A stretch of DNA of 64,000 nt from Candidatus Thiodiazotropha sp. (GCA_023838465.1 JAIVEQ010000006.1:1-64000); one strand, 5' to 3'; shown: positions 8,016 through 17,837, counted from the stretch's first letter. Notes: generated by a model from the letters alone, not told the origin. Made by a program: numbers and translations.

Positions 8016-8669
8016 TTAATGTTTCAAATGACTCGGGCCTGTACTGCTGGCCATTTCCATTTTTATTATAAGTAATTGATAACGATCATCGAATGAGACT
8101 GCATCAATGATGGATTGCTTATCTTCATGAGGCAAAGGTAGGCTGGTTGTCAGGATATTGACCAGGTGTGGAACGGTCAGTTTTTCCAATTGATTGATGT
8201 CAGTCTGAAGTTGATTGGTGTAGAGATAGCGAGTAAGCGTGGAATAGAATAACTTCCGATCTTCCATTGTCGTTCTATTGTTAAAGTCGTAGTCTGAATT
8301 AAACCGATCCCAGTTAGGTGTTATTAACCGATAACCCCGGGTGGTAGGTAGTTCACTGTCGATATCAAATCGACAGACGCCGGTAAGAATGATTTCAATA
8401 CGCCCATCAGCAGTTTCACTATAGGAGGAGATCCGGGCTGCACACCCGGTTGTGTGGAGTTGGTGCTTGTTGGAAGGATTGTCCTTGTCAGGTTGTACCA
8501 TGCCGATCAGGTGGTGGCTCGCCAGCACATCTTGCACCATATTGAGGTAACGAGGTTCGAAGATATTGAGTGGTAATTGCGCCCCGGGCATGACTACGGC
8601 ACTGATCAGGGGAAAAATAGGCAGCGTGGTGGGTAGCTGCTGATATTCAGGAATAAAAGGGTTTGGCAT
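8016..8669 (-). CDS. LON substrate-binding-domain protein
   Basis: 217 residues matching the N-terminal substrate-binding domain of Lon protease, with no AAA+ or peptidase part. The hallmark LPIFPLISAVVMPGAQLPLNIFEPRY is at about residues 16-41, followed by the GCAARI and GVCRF strands typical of stand-alone LON-domain proteins. Such proteins are common in gammaproteobacteria and their role is unsettled (possibly adaptor-like). AGGAGT lies just before the ATG at 8669. The gene is divergent from the aldolase gene. Confidence 0.88.
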   Translation of the reverse strand: MPNPFIPEYQQLPTTLPIFPLISAVVMPGAQLPLNIFEPRYLNMVQDVLASHHLIGMVQPDKDNPSNKHQLHTTGCAARISSYSETADGRIEIILTGVCRFDIDSELPTTRGYRLITPNWDRFNSDYDFNNRTTMEDRKLFYSTLTRYLYTNQLQTDINQLEKLTVPHLVNILTTSLPLPHEDKQSIIDAVSFDDRYQLLIIKMEMASSTGPSHLKH

Positions 8670-8871
8670 GATAGGACTCCTTTAGCCTGTAAGAGTTACC
8701 AAGAACCAAAATGTTCCACCACTAAGTGTGCATTGGTATGAATGAACGATAGCTGGTTGCTGTCATTTCTCTTTCATAACAGTGTCATGAATCTATACTC
8801 AGATATTGGATCAAGTATAGGCCACTAGCACGAGTGTAGTGGCATAGCATACCTTATCAAGGAGACACGGC

Positions 8872-9924
8872 ATGACTGATATCGTACCCCTGCTCGGTGA
8901 AGAGGCAGAGAGCCTGCTCACCCATACCTGCAGCTGCATTGACAAAGGGATGATTAACCTGCCAGGAAGTGATTATGTTGACAGGGTTCTTGGAGATAAG
9001 GATCTGAAACCTGGTGTCCTTCGCTCCATGCAGGTGCTGATCAATTCGGGGCGTCTGAGTGGGACAGGTTATCTCTCAATTTTGCCGGTTGATCAAGGTG
9101 TGGAGCACTCGGGAGGTGCATCTTTTTCAGCAAATCCAATCTACTTTGATCCGGCCAATATCATCGAATTGGCCATTGAAGGGGGATGTAATGCTGTAGC
9201 CTCTACACTGGGTGTGCTGGGATCGGTTGCTCGTCGATATGCCCATAAGATCCCATTTTTAGTGAAGATTAATCACAATGAGATACTGAGTTATCCAAAT
9301 TTCTACGATCAGACTCTCTTCGCCTCGGTAGATCAAGCCTTCGATATGGGGGCGGTAGCTGTAGGTGCCACTATCTACTTTGGATCTGAGGAGTCAAGAC
9401 GCCAGATTATGGAGGTTTCAGAAGCCTTTCAACATGCGCATGAGTTGGGCATGGTCACTGTGTTGTGGGCCTATCTGCGTAACTCATCCTTCAAGGTGGA
9501 TGGTGTCGACTATCATACTGCGGCTGACTTGACCGGACAGGCCAACCATTTAGCTGCCACAATCGAGGCTGACATTGTAAAACAGAAGCAGGCAGTGGGA
9601 AATGGAGGCTACCAGGCAATCAAATTTGGCAAGACCGATGATAGAGTCTATACAGAACTCACCACCGATCATCCGATCGATCTTGTACGTTATCAGCTAG
9701 CCAACTGTTATATGGGGCGTGCAGGTCTTATTAACTCGGGAGGAGCCTCTTCTGGCGAGGGTGATTTAGCACAAGCTGTACGTACTGCCGTCATTAACAA
9801 ACGTGCCGGTGGCATGGGTATGATATCCGGTCGCAAGGCATTTCAGCGACCGATGGTGGAGGGCGTTGAATTGTTGCATGCAATTCAGGATGTCTATTTG
9901 AATGAGCGAGTCACTATTGCCTGA
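8872..9924 (+). CDS. fbaB: Class I fructose-bisphosphate aldolase (DhnA/FbaB type)
   Basis: Reversibly cleaves fructose 1,6-bisphosphate to dihydroxyacetone phosphate and glyceraldehyde 3-phosphate by a Schiff-base mechanism. It serves glycolysis, gluconeogenesis and, in autotrophs, the Calvin cycle. Its 350 residues equal the E. coli FbaB length. Family blocks seen: [13 protein letters not shown] (about 64-76), [36 protein letters not shown] and [15 protein letters not shown] for phosphate binding. A strong ribosome binding site (AAGGAG) is 7 bases before the ATG. It is monocistronic or loosely linked to the next small gene. Confidence 0.93.
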   Translation: MTDIVPLLGEEAESLLTHTCSCIDKGMINLPGSDYVDRVLGDKDLKPGVLRSMQVLINSGRLSGTGYLSILPVDQGVEHSGGASFSANPIYFDPANIIELAIEGGCNAVASTLGVLGSVARRYAHKIPFLVKINHNEILSYPNFYDQTLFASVDQAFDMGAVAVGATIYFGSEESRRQIMEVSEAFQHAHELGMVTVLWAYLRNSSFKVDGVDYHTAADLTGQANHLAATIEADIVKQKQAVGNGGYQAIKFGKTDDRVYTELTTDHPIDLVRYQLANCYMGRAGLINSGGASSGEGDLAQAVRTAVINKRAGGMGMISGRKAFQRPMVEGVELLHAIQDVYLNERVTIA

Positions 9925-10002
9925 CTCAGAGGCGGCCACGGACCGGCTGTCTCTGAGTCTGCTATAGTGGAGCTGTGCAAATATTATGCTTTGAGGCGAG
10001 AT

Positions 10003-10407
10003 ATGTGGGTGATTATCAAGGGAATTCCGGGAGAGTATACAGTTCGGGAATTGAATAAGCTGGTCAATCGACGATTTAAACCAGCATGGGCTCTCATGCC
10101 TATCAGGGGGGCTAGAATAGCACGTAGTAAAATTCTGAAGATTATGTATACCCGATCCAGAAACTGGGAATATCATGGGCTGGTCTATATAAAACCCTCA
10201 AGTCTTGTCCATTCAGTCATCGGTCGATTGAATGCAAGCACTATTGAAGGGAAGCGCTTGCAGGCCCATCCTTACGTCAGACGCTTTACAGGACGCGATC
10301 GCCGCAGCCAACTGTTGGGTGAAGTAGAATTGTTTCCGGGAGAACGAAGAAGAATGGACCGAAGACGAGGCAATCTGGTGAGTCAGATAGTTGATAGCAC
10401 GGGTTGA
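10003..10407 (+). CDS. Small basic protein with RRM-like fold
   Basis: 134 residues from ATG 10003, preferred over an in-frame GTG at 9967 because GAGG lies 7 bases before it. The chain can be read as a degenerate RNA-recognition motif: strand WVIIKGIP, helix TVRELNKLV, strand ILKIMYTR, strand HGLVYIKP, helix SLVHSVIGRLN, final strand GKRLQAHPYV. The C-terminal 35 residues are very rich in Arg. RNA binding is an inference; the aromatic RNP residues are not conserved. It lies 78 bp after the aldolase gene. Confidence 0.65.
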   Translation: MWVIIKGIPGEYTVRELNKLVNRRFKPAWALMPIRGARIARSKILKIMYTRSRNWEYHGLVYIKPSSLVHSVIGRLNASTIEGKRLQAHPYVRRFTGRDRRSQLLGEVELFPGERRRMDRRRGNLVSQIVDSTG

Positions 10408-10561
10408 TTGAGCAAATATTACCTGCTGGCACATGAGTAGTGATGCAGAATTTACATTTTTTTTAAAATCTTGACTATCGAGAGGATTATGCAAGCACTA
10501 GTGTAGGACACTACATTAGATTCGGACAAACCAACCCAAAACCAACCATAGAGAGACAATA

Positions 10562-10966
10562 ATGACAAAGCTAGTCGATATTGAAGGTATAGGTGCAACT
10601 TATGCTGCAAAACTACAGTCAGCTGATATCAATAACCTGGAAAAGCTGTTGGAAAAGGGAAGTACTAAAAAGGGCCGCAAGGAGATAGAAGATGCAACTG
10701 CCATCAGCGGCAAGCTGGTTTTAAGATGGATCAATATGGCTGATCTATTCCGCATTAAAGGTATAGGAGAGCAGTATTCCGATCTCTTAGAGGCGGCAGG
10801 TGTCGATACTGTTCCAGAATTGGCTCAGCGTAAAGCGGAAAATCTGCACAAGAAAATGGTCGAGGTCAATGAAGCAAAAAATCTGGTACGAGCAACCCCC
10901 AGTCTCTCAGCAGTCGAGAAATGGGTAGCAGAAGCCAAACAGTTGCCCCGCGTGGTTACCTACTGA
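10562..10966 (+). CDS. DUF4332 helix-hairpin-helix protein
   Basis: 134 residues with two helix-hairpin-helix units: IEGIGATYAAKLQSADI (about 7-23) and IKGIGEQYSDLLEAAGV (about 64-80). This is the DUF4332 pattern. Such repeats bind DNA backbone non-specifically in other proteins, but no catalytic residues are seen. AGAGA lies upstream of the ATG. A strong terminator at 11033-11060 follows, so the unit is monocistronic. Confidence 0.85.
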   Translation: MTKLVDIEGIGATYAAKLQSADINNLEKLLEKGSTKKGRKEIEDATAISGKLVLRWINMADLFRIKGIGEQYSDLLEAAGVDTVPELAQRKAENLHKKMVEVNEAKNLVRATPSLSAVEKWVAEAKQLPRVVTY

Positions 10967-11032
10967 CAGGTCCTAGCTAGGCAGTTACTAATCTACTGCC
11001 AAATTAGCAAAGAAATGGTAAAAATAGAGAAG

Positions 11033-11060
11033 GCCGCTGCTCGATGCAGCGGCTTTTTTT
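11033..11060 (+). terminator. Rho-independent terminator after the DUF4332 gene
   Basis: GCCGCTGC (11033-11040) and GCAGCGGC (11046-11053) form a perfect 8-bp stem with a 5-base loop, followed by seven T residues. Confidence 0.92.
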
Positions 11061-11116
11061 GACTTGATATTAGAAACTTATCAGACAGGTAGATGAAACT
11101 TAATCTTTCAGTGTCT

Positions 11117-11207
11117 TACGGTGGGGCAGGGCCTCACCCTACACCTGGAAATGGACTCTGGGGTGGGACTGGCCCACCAATCTCTCGGTTGATCAGCGGT
11201 TCCTAAC
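11117..11207. repeat. REP-like hairpins with a MITE-end fragment
   Basis: Two short GC-rich inverted repeats (around GGTGGGGCAGGGCCTCACC and GGTGGGACTGGCCCACC) are followed by TTGATCAGCGGTTCCT, which matches the inner end of the repeat at 6004-6170 (TTGATCAGAGGTTCCCT) with small changes. This looks like decayed dispersed repeat sequence. Confidence 0.4.
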
Positions 11208-11372
11208 AGAATCAATCGGTATTTCAGTACCCTGTATCCGTTGCGTATTGCTTGGCGAGTTTGGTCTCACGATGGCTCTCTATGGACAATCACAGATGAG
11301 ATGATTCTTTTTATTCATCCACCTGATTCGGTAAAATGGCTATAGATCTCAATTGTAACTGGAGTTGATTAT

Positions 11373-11630
11373 ATGCCGACCTATGATTACATCTGTGACG
11401 CAAATGGCGAGAAATATGAAGTTTTTCATCCTATGAGCGAAACGATCAATAGTTGGGGGGTGCTGTGTGAAAAGTTAAACAGACCTCTCGGTGATACCTC
11501 AAAAGATGAACCGGTGCGAAAACTGATCTCCAGTGCGGCCGTCATAAGCAGTGCAAGCCGAGCAGACCCTGAACCTGCGTGTGCTACCGGTGGCTGTTGT
11601 CCGGGAGGCAGCTGCGGCCTCTACGACTAA
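11373..11630 (+). CDS. FmdB-like zinc-ribbon protein with lost cysteines
   Basis: 85 residues beginning MPTYDYICD, the FmdB/zinc-ribbon start, and continuing with EVFHPMSE, also typical. Normal members have two CxxC knuckles. Here the first keeps only one Cys (Cys8) and the second only one (in VLCEKLNRP). New cysteines are clustered at the C-terminus (CATGGCCPGGSCG). Metal binding may have moved to the tail or been lost. Relatives are small putative regulators. CTGGAG precedes the ATG. The metallopeptidase gene starts 19 bases after the stop and is likely co-transcribed. Confidence 0.8.
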   Translation: MPTYDYICDANGEKYEVFHPMSETINSWGVLCEKLNRPLGDTSKDEPVRKLISSAAVISSASRADPEPACATGGCCPGGSCGLYD

Positions 11631-11649
11631 TTTTGCCAGGTAACCGGCG

Positions 11650-12333
11650 ATGGCGTATCTATTGCTGCTGGTGTTGCTTTTGTTACTGATTTTGGGGCCA
11701 CAATTCTGGGTTCAACGGATCATGACCCAATACAATCGTCACCCGGAAGAGAATTTTCCTGGTAACGGCGGTGAACTGGCTAGACATCTACTTGATCATC
11801 TCTCATTACAACAAGTTCAGGTGGAGGCAACTGATAGTGGGGATCATTATGATCCGCTAACAAAAACTGTTCGTTTATCAAAGGATAAACTGGAGGGTAA
11901 AACGCTGACTGCGATTACAACGGCTGCCCACGAGGTAGGGCATGCGTTACAAGATGCAGCAGATGAGCCGCTGTTTCGCTGGCGCTCCCGACTTGGTTCG
12001 CTAGCGGTCGGTGCACAGCGAATGGGCTCTTTTTTACTGTTTGCAGCGCCGATACTCTCAGTCGTCACGCGTGCACCATCTGCAGGAGTGGTTAGTGCCT
12101 TGGCCGCCTTTCTTGTCATGGGCTCAAATATTCTATTGCAATTGGCGACCCTCCCAGTAGAGCTGGATGCCAGTTTTAAGAAGGCTCTTCCACTACTCAA
12201 ATCGGGCTATTTAACGCCTGATCAATACAAAGGTGCAGAAAAAATATTGCGTGCTGCTGCTTTCACCTACCTCTCTGCCTCACTAGCTGGGTTACTCAAT
12301 TTCTGGCAGTGGATGCGTGTACTGAAACGATAA
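11650..12333 (+). CDS. Membrane zinc metallopeptidase (YugP family)
   Basis: 227 residues. An N-terminal membrane segment (1-20), the zinc motif HEVGH at 94-98, and two or three later hydrophobic segments (about 120-140, 143-165 and 205-220) fit the YugP/zinc_peptidase_2 family. The third ligand is probably Glu in VELDASFKKAL, as in relatives. The physiological substrate of the family is unknown. It follows the FmdB-like gene closely. Confidence 0.88.
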   Translation: MAYLLLLVLLLLLILGPQFWVQRIMTQYNRHPEENFPGNGGELARHLLDHLSLQQVQVEATDSGDHYDPLTKTVRLSKDKLEGKTLTAITTAAHEVGHALQDAADEPLFRWRSRLGSLAVGAQRMGSFLLFAAPILSVVTRAPSAGVVSALAAFLVMGSNILLQLATLPVELDASFKKALPLLKSGYLTPDQYKGAEKILRAAAFTYLSASLAGLLNFWQWMRVLKR

Positions 12334-12456
12334 AAATTCTCAGAGGATTACAGATTATTTTAAATGGGAATTTGGTTAGACTAAAGAACTGCATTTAGTC
12401 TGTGTATATGATCTTATCGGTTTATAATAATTATTAAACGGTTTGTGAGGAAGTAA

Positions 12457-12900
12457 ATGACCGGCTATTTAGAAAAACATCAGGTGAATTTCAGGCTTTT
12501 TTTCGTTTTCACCGCCCTGTTATATTGGGTTGATCTCAATGCTGAGGAGGTGGAGGAGTCCCCCGTTCCTGATGCCTATGTGGCTCGGGCTCTGTTTACG
12601 AATGACATTGTAAATAAAGAACCTATTGATCAAGTCGTCAAATTGCACGACCAGGCAACAAGGATTATATTTTTCACTGACCTGAGAAATCTCCAGGGAC
12701 GTACAGTTACCCACCGATGGGAATTCGAAGGAGAGATTGTCAGCGAAGTCGATATCGAAGTAGGTGGACCCCGCTGGCGGGCCTATTCAGTCAAGAGCTT
12801 GAATCCAGGCACGTATGGGAAGTGGACAGTGTTTGTTATTGATGAGTCAGGTTGGCCTCTGCATGCAAGCATTTTTCAGCAGGGAGAGGCCTTGGAATAG
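12457..12900 (+). CDS. DUF2914 protein, exported
   Basis: 147 residues. A hydrophobic stretch (about 12-28) ahead of AEEVEES looks like a signal peptide or anchor. The remainder carries the DUF2914 pattern: HRWEFEGEIVSEVDIEVGGPRWRAYSVKSL and GKWTVFVIDESGWPL. In relatives the domain sits in the periplasm or at the end of envelope proteins; its function is unknown. GAGGAA precedes the ATG. It converges on the receiver/coiled-coil gene, with only two bases between their stops. Confidence 0.8.
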   Translation: MTGYLEKHQVNFRLFFVFTALLYWVDLNAEEVEESPVPDAYVARALFTNDIVNKEPIDQVVKLHDQATRIIFFTDLRNLQGRTVTHRWEFEGEIVSEVDIEVGGPRWRAYSVKSLNPGTYGKWTVFVIDESGWPLHASIFQQGEALE

Positions 12901-12902
12901 TG

Positions 12903-15197
12903 CTACTGCGCCTTGATACTGAACTCCTCTTCAGCCATCCGGCGTAATGTCAACTCCTTTTCCAATCTTATCTCATCTGAAACAGTTGTTTCCCTATTTC
13001 CAGACTTCTGAGCATGAGGCTGATTCTTTGTCTGAATAGCTACATGTGTTTTGACAGGATTCTCAGCCAGGTTTGAACGCTCCTTTTCTCCTGGCTCTAA
13101 CCCGGTCTGTATTGCCAAGATGGGTTGTGGTTGATTGGTACTGGCTGCTTGATTGGATGCAGACAGCTCGGTAGATGGGTCATCATCCATTACCAGGAAG
13201 ATATAGATGCCTGCAATCGATAGGATTAAGACGAGGATGATACTGGCAATGGCGAAGGAGGATAGATGCAACCCGTTTTTGAAAAGAAAGGGTTCCGGTT
13301 CGATCCGAAATGGTGGGATCTTGGTGTTGTTTGTCGATTGTCTTTTCGACTGCACCTGGTCCTGTTCAGGAAAGAGGTGGACTGTTGGAGGCTCACTACT
13401 GGTCGAAGGTGTGGCCATGGGCATTGCATTGAGGGTTAAACCTGAACTCTGAGCGTCATTGACGATCTTTGAATCATGTTGCAGTTGCGAAACAGATTCG
13501 TAGGCGCTATTTGCATCTATTTTATTAACATTATCAGATAGTTGCTTTTGGGTTTCCTTTTCATCCTCTATTTGCTTTTGTAGCTGTTCAAGCTGCATGT
13601 GTAAGAGTTTGATATTGTCTTTGAGGCTGTTTACCAATTGATCCGATTTACGATTTTCCAGCTCTGCCTTTTCTGCACGATTCACTAATTCAGTGGTTCT
13701 TTGTTCGAGGCGTCTATTCTCATCTTCTATAAACTGTTGGGTCTGTTTAATTGAACTGGTACGAGTCTCTTCTTCATTGATGAGGACATGGTTTTCATGC
13801 TCAGCTGATTCTGCGCGTTGTTGGAAATTTTGGTTACTATCCTGCAACTCGTTGAGCTTGATTTGCATCTGCTGCTGCTGGCTTTCAACCTCGAACAGTT
13901 GTCTTCGTAGATGCTCGGATTCAGTAGACTGTTTTTTCCAGCGTGCTACCTCATCAATCAGTTGCCGATTTTCACTCATCAGACGCTCTATTGTCTGTTC
14001 ATGCTCCACAAGTTCACTGATTTGATCATCTTGACCTGTAAGGTCATTTCCATATTTAGCTTTGATCTGAGCAACATGCTCTGCAGCGAGTCGATGAATC
14101 TCGGTAGGACTACGTGTGAGTGAGAGACTGGAATTATTTGTCGTTTCATCATTGGACAAAATGGATGGATTAATCAGCTCCGATGTATCTGCTGACAAGG
14201 AGACTGGGGTGAGATTTCCATTCCCTTTATCGACAACTTTGTTACCACCGTTGTCCATGGCCGCTTTAAGTCGACCTTCAGCCAGGGAGAGCAAATCCTT
14301 TAGCCGCGTACCAGGTTTGATGTCAGGTGCAGAGATAGCAATGCTGGCGCTGACAACCTGTTCCGATTCACCCAGATAGAATTGCTTTGATGCCAGATCT
14401 TCAAGAATCCTTCGGCCGATGTAACGGGTGCCGATTGCATTGGAAGCGGGACGTAAAATGGCAATCAAGCCTTCACCGAAATAGGCCAGGATGTCATCTG
14501 GGTGGATATGCTGGCGAACGATCTCTACTAATGAATGAAGTATGTGATCAATTGCCGACTCACTATAGAGGGAGACAATCTCCGCAAACTGGTCAATTTT
14601 TACGAGTGCAATGGCAAGCTCATTCTTATTGCGTATCGCAAAAGAGAGTTCTCGGCTTGTACACTCCATGAAGTGCGCTCTGTCAGCCACATTCTCTAAA
14701 AATTCTGACTGGGTCTCAACGTCATGTGAAAGCTGGGATTTTTCTTCCTGCTGTGGACAGACGAGTGCAGCTACGAAGGCCGTGATATTTGATGGGTCAA
14801 AGGGCTTGTTTACAATTTCATTTGCGCCTAGCCGTTGTAGCTCTTGGCGTATCTCCGGGCTCTCTTCATTCCCTGTCACGACAACAAAGGGCAGTTTTGC
14901 GAGAGACTCGTTTTCGGATGTTCTGATCTTGGCCAACAATCCCCTGCCATCGAGTTTAGGCATTGATAAATCACTGAAAATCATTGCCACTGATGGATTT
15001 TCCAGTAGGATCTCCCACGCCTGTTGACCATCCTCTGCTTCGAACAGCTGACAATCGTCTTTCAAAATATTCTTCAGTGAAACTCTCACCACACGAGAGT
15101 CATCCGCGATAAGCACGATTGGCTTACCATCGGTATGATGAGAAAAGCTGTGTAGTGCCTGTTCTGCCATTCCGTCTGATTCTTCTTGCTTGAGCAT
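12903..15197 (-). CDS. Receiver + degenerate GGDEF + coiled coil protein with C-terminal membrane anchor
   Basis: 764 residues. A receiver domain occupies about 26-148, with acidic pocket Asp32-Asp33, phosphoacceptor Asp76 and Lys131. A GGDEF-like domain (about 165-320) follows, but its signature is YFGEGLIAI (239-247) instead of GGDEF, so cyclase activity is unlikely. A long coiled coil covers about 395-560, rich in Gln and Glu. A proline- and serine-rich linker leads to a single membrane segment (648-670) and a 94-residue tail. The order, with the receiver N-terminal in the cytoplasm and the anchor C-terminal, is unusual. It may be a scaffold or polarity protein that clusters on phosphorylation. 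ATG 15197 is used; Met10 is an alternative. No cognate kinase is adjacent. Confidence 0.8.
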   Translation of the reverse strand: MLKQEESDGMAEQALHSFSHHTDGKPIVLIADDSRVVRVSLKNILKDDCQLFEAEDGQQAWEILLENPSVAMIFSDLSMPKLDGRGLLAKIRTSENESLAKLPFVVVTGNEESPEIRQELQRLGANEIVNKPFDPSNITAFVAALVCPQQEEKSQLSHDVETQSEFLENVADRAHFMECTSRELSFAIRNKNELAIALVKIDQFAEIVSLYSESAIDHILHSLVEIVRQHIHPDDILAYFGEGLIAILRPASNAIGTRYIGRRILEDLASKQFYLGESEQVVSASIAISAPDIKPGTRLKDLLSLAEGRLKAAMDNGGNKVVDKGNGNLTPVSLSADTSELINPSILSNDETTNNSSLSLTRSPTEIHRLAAEHVAQIKAKYGNDLTGQDDQISELVEHEQTIERLMSENRQLIDEVARWKKQSTESEHLRRQLFEVESQQQQMQIKLNELQDSNQNFQQRAESAEHENHVLINEEETRTSSIKQTQQFIEDENRRLEQRTTELVNRAEKAELENRKSDQLVNSLKDNIKLLHMQLEQLQKQIEDEKETQKQLSDNVNKIDANSAYESVSQLQHDSKIVNDAQSSGLTLNAMPMATPSTSSEPPTVHLFPEQDQVQSKRQSTNNTKIPPFRIEPEPFLFKNGLHLSSFAIASIILVLILSIAGIYIFLVMDDDPSTELSASNQAASTNQPQPILAIQTGLEPGEKERSNLAENPVKTHVAIQTKNQPHAQKSGNRETTVSDEIRLEKELTLRRMAEEEFSIKAQ

Positions 15198-15733
15198 GGG
15201 TAATTCGGTCTACCTTTAGCTTCGACTGGTTAGAGAAAATCTTTAGGGAACAACTATTAAAGTTAATAATTAAAAGTGTTTGTAAATATTTGTAAAATTT
15301 AAAAAATGATATTTTTTCGGTACCATCAGAATAAAAAAAATGAGAGACACATCACTACTTTATTCCGGGGTTAATCATTAAATATCACTTACCTATCACT
15401 TTTCAGGGTCAGCGACGGTGGGTCTGGGTATCATCCTGATAGCAATGAAACACCCCTTCCGAAGGTTTGGAGCGGAAATCAATATTACTCTGTTTTTATT
15501 ATGCGATTCTGGAACAGAATCGAAAGATTTTATGATTAAAGCCATGAGTAATTCATGGTTGTCTGTTAGCCTTTACAAATGGCCGAATGGGTACTTATTC
15601 GTCACCTAACAAGTGTGATCCTTGACGCAAACTTGTCACTTAACCAGCTTGGCCAGGGAAACGGATTGAAGATTTTCCAGTACTTGGTCGCTATGTACCT
15701 TGATCACTTCATCAAGAGTCAATTCAGGAATAG
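15198..15733. other. Intergenic region between divergent regulator genes
   Basis: 536 bases with strongly AT-rich sequence up to about 15350 (promoter-like for the minus-strand gene). A more balanced stretch follows, containing a possible stem ACAAGT...ACTTGT at about 15608-15639. Short open frames here lack ribosome binding sites and family resemblance. A structured leader was considered, but no known riboswitch consensus fits. Confidence 0.35.
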
Positions 15734-16642
15734 ATGTCAAAATCAGTCTTTTTTCTTTCGGATGGTGCACCGGTTGATTCCGAGACCGAAGAAGAACGTG
15801 AACGAAAGCGACTAGAAGCCTCTACCACCAAGGCTTTTGTCGATGCAGTTCGAGAAGACCTGCGTGCCAATAATATCTATCTGCCAACGCTGCCGGCTTT
15901 AGCACTGGAAGCGTTGGTGATAATAAATGATGTAGACAGTTCTGCCTCCGATCTGGAGAAGGTTATCTCACGTGATGCGGCACTTACCGCCAGGCTGATA
16001 CGTTATGCGAACAGTCCCCTTTATCGAGGTTTGAATACGATCGCCTCGATTCGTCCAGCGATAACTCGAATTGGATTTCAACGTGTTAAAAACGCTGTCT
16101 ATGCAGTCTCTATGAAAGAGGTATTTCGCACCTCCGAAAAGGTGATAGAGAAACGAATGGACAAATTATGGACCCACTCAGTGAGAGTCGGTGCTCAGGC
16201 AGCAATGCTCGCCAAGGAACAACCGGGACTCGATCCTGATGTCGCGCTGGTGGCTGGTCTGGTGCATGATATCGGCCACATCCCATTACTTATCAAAGCC
16301 TGTGATTACAAAGAGCTGATTTCTAATCCGGATTATCTGGATAAAGTGCTTCAAAAACTGCATCCCCAACTTGGGGGTAGTATTCTGAAACTATGGAAAT
16401 TTGATCAGCATGTGATCGATGTAGCGGCCGAGCATGAAGATCTGGATCGTGACCCTGGTGATGCACCGGTAGACTATGTTGATGTTGTACAGGTGGCCAA
16501 TATCACGGTCCATGAAGGTACTCAGCACCCGCTGGCTACCATTGACCGTTCCACTATCAAGGCTTTTTCCCGTCTCAAACAGTCCGGGGAGGAGAGTGGC
16601 TTGGATGAGGAGACAAAAAAGGTCGAAGACGCAATCTTTTAA
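15734..16642 (+). CDS. HDOD-domain signalling protein
   Basis: 302 residues. After a charged N-terminus the HDOD domain spans about 48-250: [12 protein letters not shown], then [21 protein letters not shown] and [14 protein letters not shown]. Next comes [12 protein letters not shown], where an HD pair is retained, although HDOD proteins usually lack the full metal site. Such proteins act in stress, motility and second-messenger signalling without known catalysis. AGGAA precedes ATG 15734. The stop overlaps the convergent maf stop by four bases. Confidence 0.88.
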   Translation: MSKSVFFLSDGAPVDSETEEERERKRLEASTTKAFVDAVREDLRANNIYLPTLPALALEALVIINDVDSSASDLEKVISRDAALTARLIRYANSPLYRGLNTIASIRPAITRIGFQRVKNAVYAVSMKEVFRTSEKVIEKRMDKLWTHSVRVGAQAAMLAKEQPGLDPDVALVAGLVHDIGHIPLLIKACDYKELISNPDYLDKVLQKLHPQLGGSILKLWKFDQHVIDVAAEHEDLDRDPGDAPVDYVDVVQVANITVHEGTQHPLATIDRSTIKAFSRLKQSGEESGLDEETKKVEDAIF

Positions 16643-17247
16643 CCGGCTAAGACATTCACATCTTCATTACGCAACATGCCAATCAAGCGTATCAGCGGTA
16701 GACCGATCAACGCATTTGGGTCTTCACCTTCCAAACGTTCAAACAGAGAGATACCTAAACCTTCAGACTTGAATGAACCCGCGCAGTTATAGGGCTTCTC
16801 TTTCTTCAGGTAGTTTTCGATCTCCACCTTATCCAGTTGACGAAAGGTGACCTGAAAAGGCTCGCAACAGACCTGAGTCTGTCCCGTCTTGCTATTTAGT
16901 AGGCAAAGTCCGGTCAAAAAAATCACTTGCTTGCCCGATGTTTGCTGTAATTGTTCAACTGCCCGTTGGTGTGTTCCCGGTTTACCCAGAATAGAGCCGT
17001 CAACTGTAGCAACCTGATCTGAGCCGATGATAAGTGCTTCTGTATGGGTTTCCGCAACTGCCCGTGCCTTGCTCTCAGCTAAACGGGTAACAAGTTTTTC
17101 GGGTGGTTCTTCCTGCTGATGGCTTTCATCTACATCTGGTGAAAGAGTACCGAACTCCAAACCCAGTCGACTCAGTAATTCCCTGCGAAAAGGGGAACTG
17201 GATGCCAGGATCAGTGGTAAATGTTGTGCGAAATGGGCGTATGGCAT
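16639..17247 (-). CDS. maf: Maf-family nucleotide pyrophosphatase (YceF type)
   Basis: Hydrolyses modified or non-canonical nucleoside triphosphates to the monophosphate; YceF members prefer 7-methyl-GTP. The 202 residues carry the P-loop-like [10 protein letters not shown] (about 16-25), DES (about 40-42), the catalytic Asp in IGSDQV (about 74-79) and the [10 protein letters not shown] block near 157-166 that is typical of the YceF branch. In many gammaproteobacteria yceF is next to yceD-rpmF-plsX and divergent from it. Here the same orientation is kept, but oadGAB (3.3 kb) lies in between. Confidence 0.92.
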   Translation of the reverse strand: MPYAHFAQHLPLILASSSPFRRELLSRLGLEFGTLSPDVDESHQQEEPPEKLVTRLAESKARAVAETHTEALIIGSDQVATVDGSILGKPGTHQRAVEQLQQTSGKQVIFLTGLCLLNSKTGQTQVCCEPFQVTFRQLDKVEIENYLKKEKPYNCAGSFKSEGLGISLFERLEGEDPNALIGLPLIRLIGMLRNEDVNVLAG

Positions 17248-17502
17248 TATTTATCAAGGCTGCGTAGGTGGCGTTGCGCCGCATATTAGCAAAAAGAGAG
17301 GTTTATTCATTGTAGATATTGTGGAGGGGTCCCCCAATAATCATTAATATATTCAATACTAACCATATATATTCTAAATAAAAGCAGCGTTTTTATACTA
17401 AAAACAGAGTGATAGCTGATATTCAGATAACACTCTTTGCTTGACAAGTGACGTCAACCCAACGTAGAAAGACAGAAATAATAACCGTGAGTTCAGATCT
17501 AT

Positions 17503-17763
17503 ATGCCAATAACAGACTTGCTTATGTCAGGTGTCAATCTCATGGGCATCGGAATGACGATTGTATTCACCTTCCTGCTGGTGCTTGTCTTTGCCATGAA
17601 AGGCATGTCGAAGTTAGCATTGTTCGTTACTGAGCGACAGGGGGTCTCCGAGACGCTATCATCACATCCATTGACTACTGGACAGGGGCAGGCAGGAATG
17701 CGGGGTGATCTGGTTGCCGTCATTACGGCTGCAATCAATACCTATCGCACTACCCACCAATAG
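17503..17763 (+). CDS. oadG: Oxaloacetate decarboxylase gamma subunit
   Basis: 86 residues with one N-terminal membrane segment (about 12-32) and a soluble tail, the normal plan of OadG. This subunit anchors the alpha subunit to the membrane beta subunit and, in studied enzymes, binds Zn2+ at its C-terminus. Here a single His ends the tail (THQ), so the metal site is weak or absent. It is first in the oadG-oadA-oadB order. No strong ribosome binding site is seen before ATG 17503. Confidence 0.85.
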   Translation: MPITDLLMSGVNLMGIGMTIVFTFLLVLVFAMKGMSKLALFVTERQGVSETLSSHPLTTGQGQAGMRGDLVAVITAAINTYRTTHQ

Positions 17764-17837
17764 ATCTGTTAAAGTTTTCATCCTTTTTTAAATAAACAAC
17801 TTAACCAGGCTGTTTACCTATCAACGGCGGCTAACTT

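Noticed and set aside
15400..15733. Possible GEMM (c-di-GMP) riboswitch before the HDOD gene, because of a GACGCAAA string at about 15624
   Set aside because: The surrounding helices and the tetraloop-receptor arrangement of the GEMM consensus could not be found.
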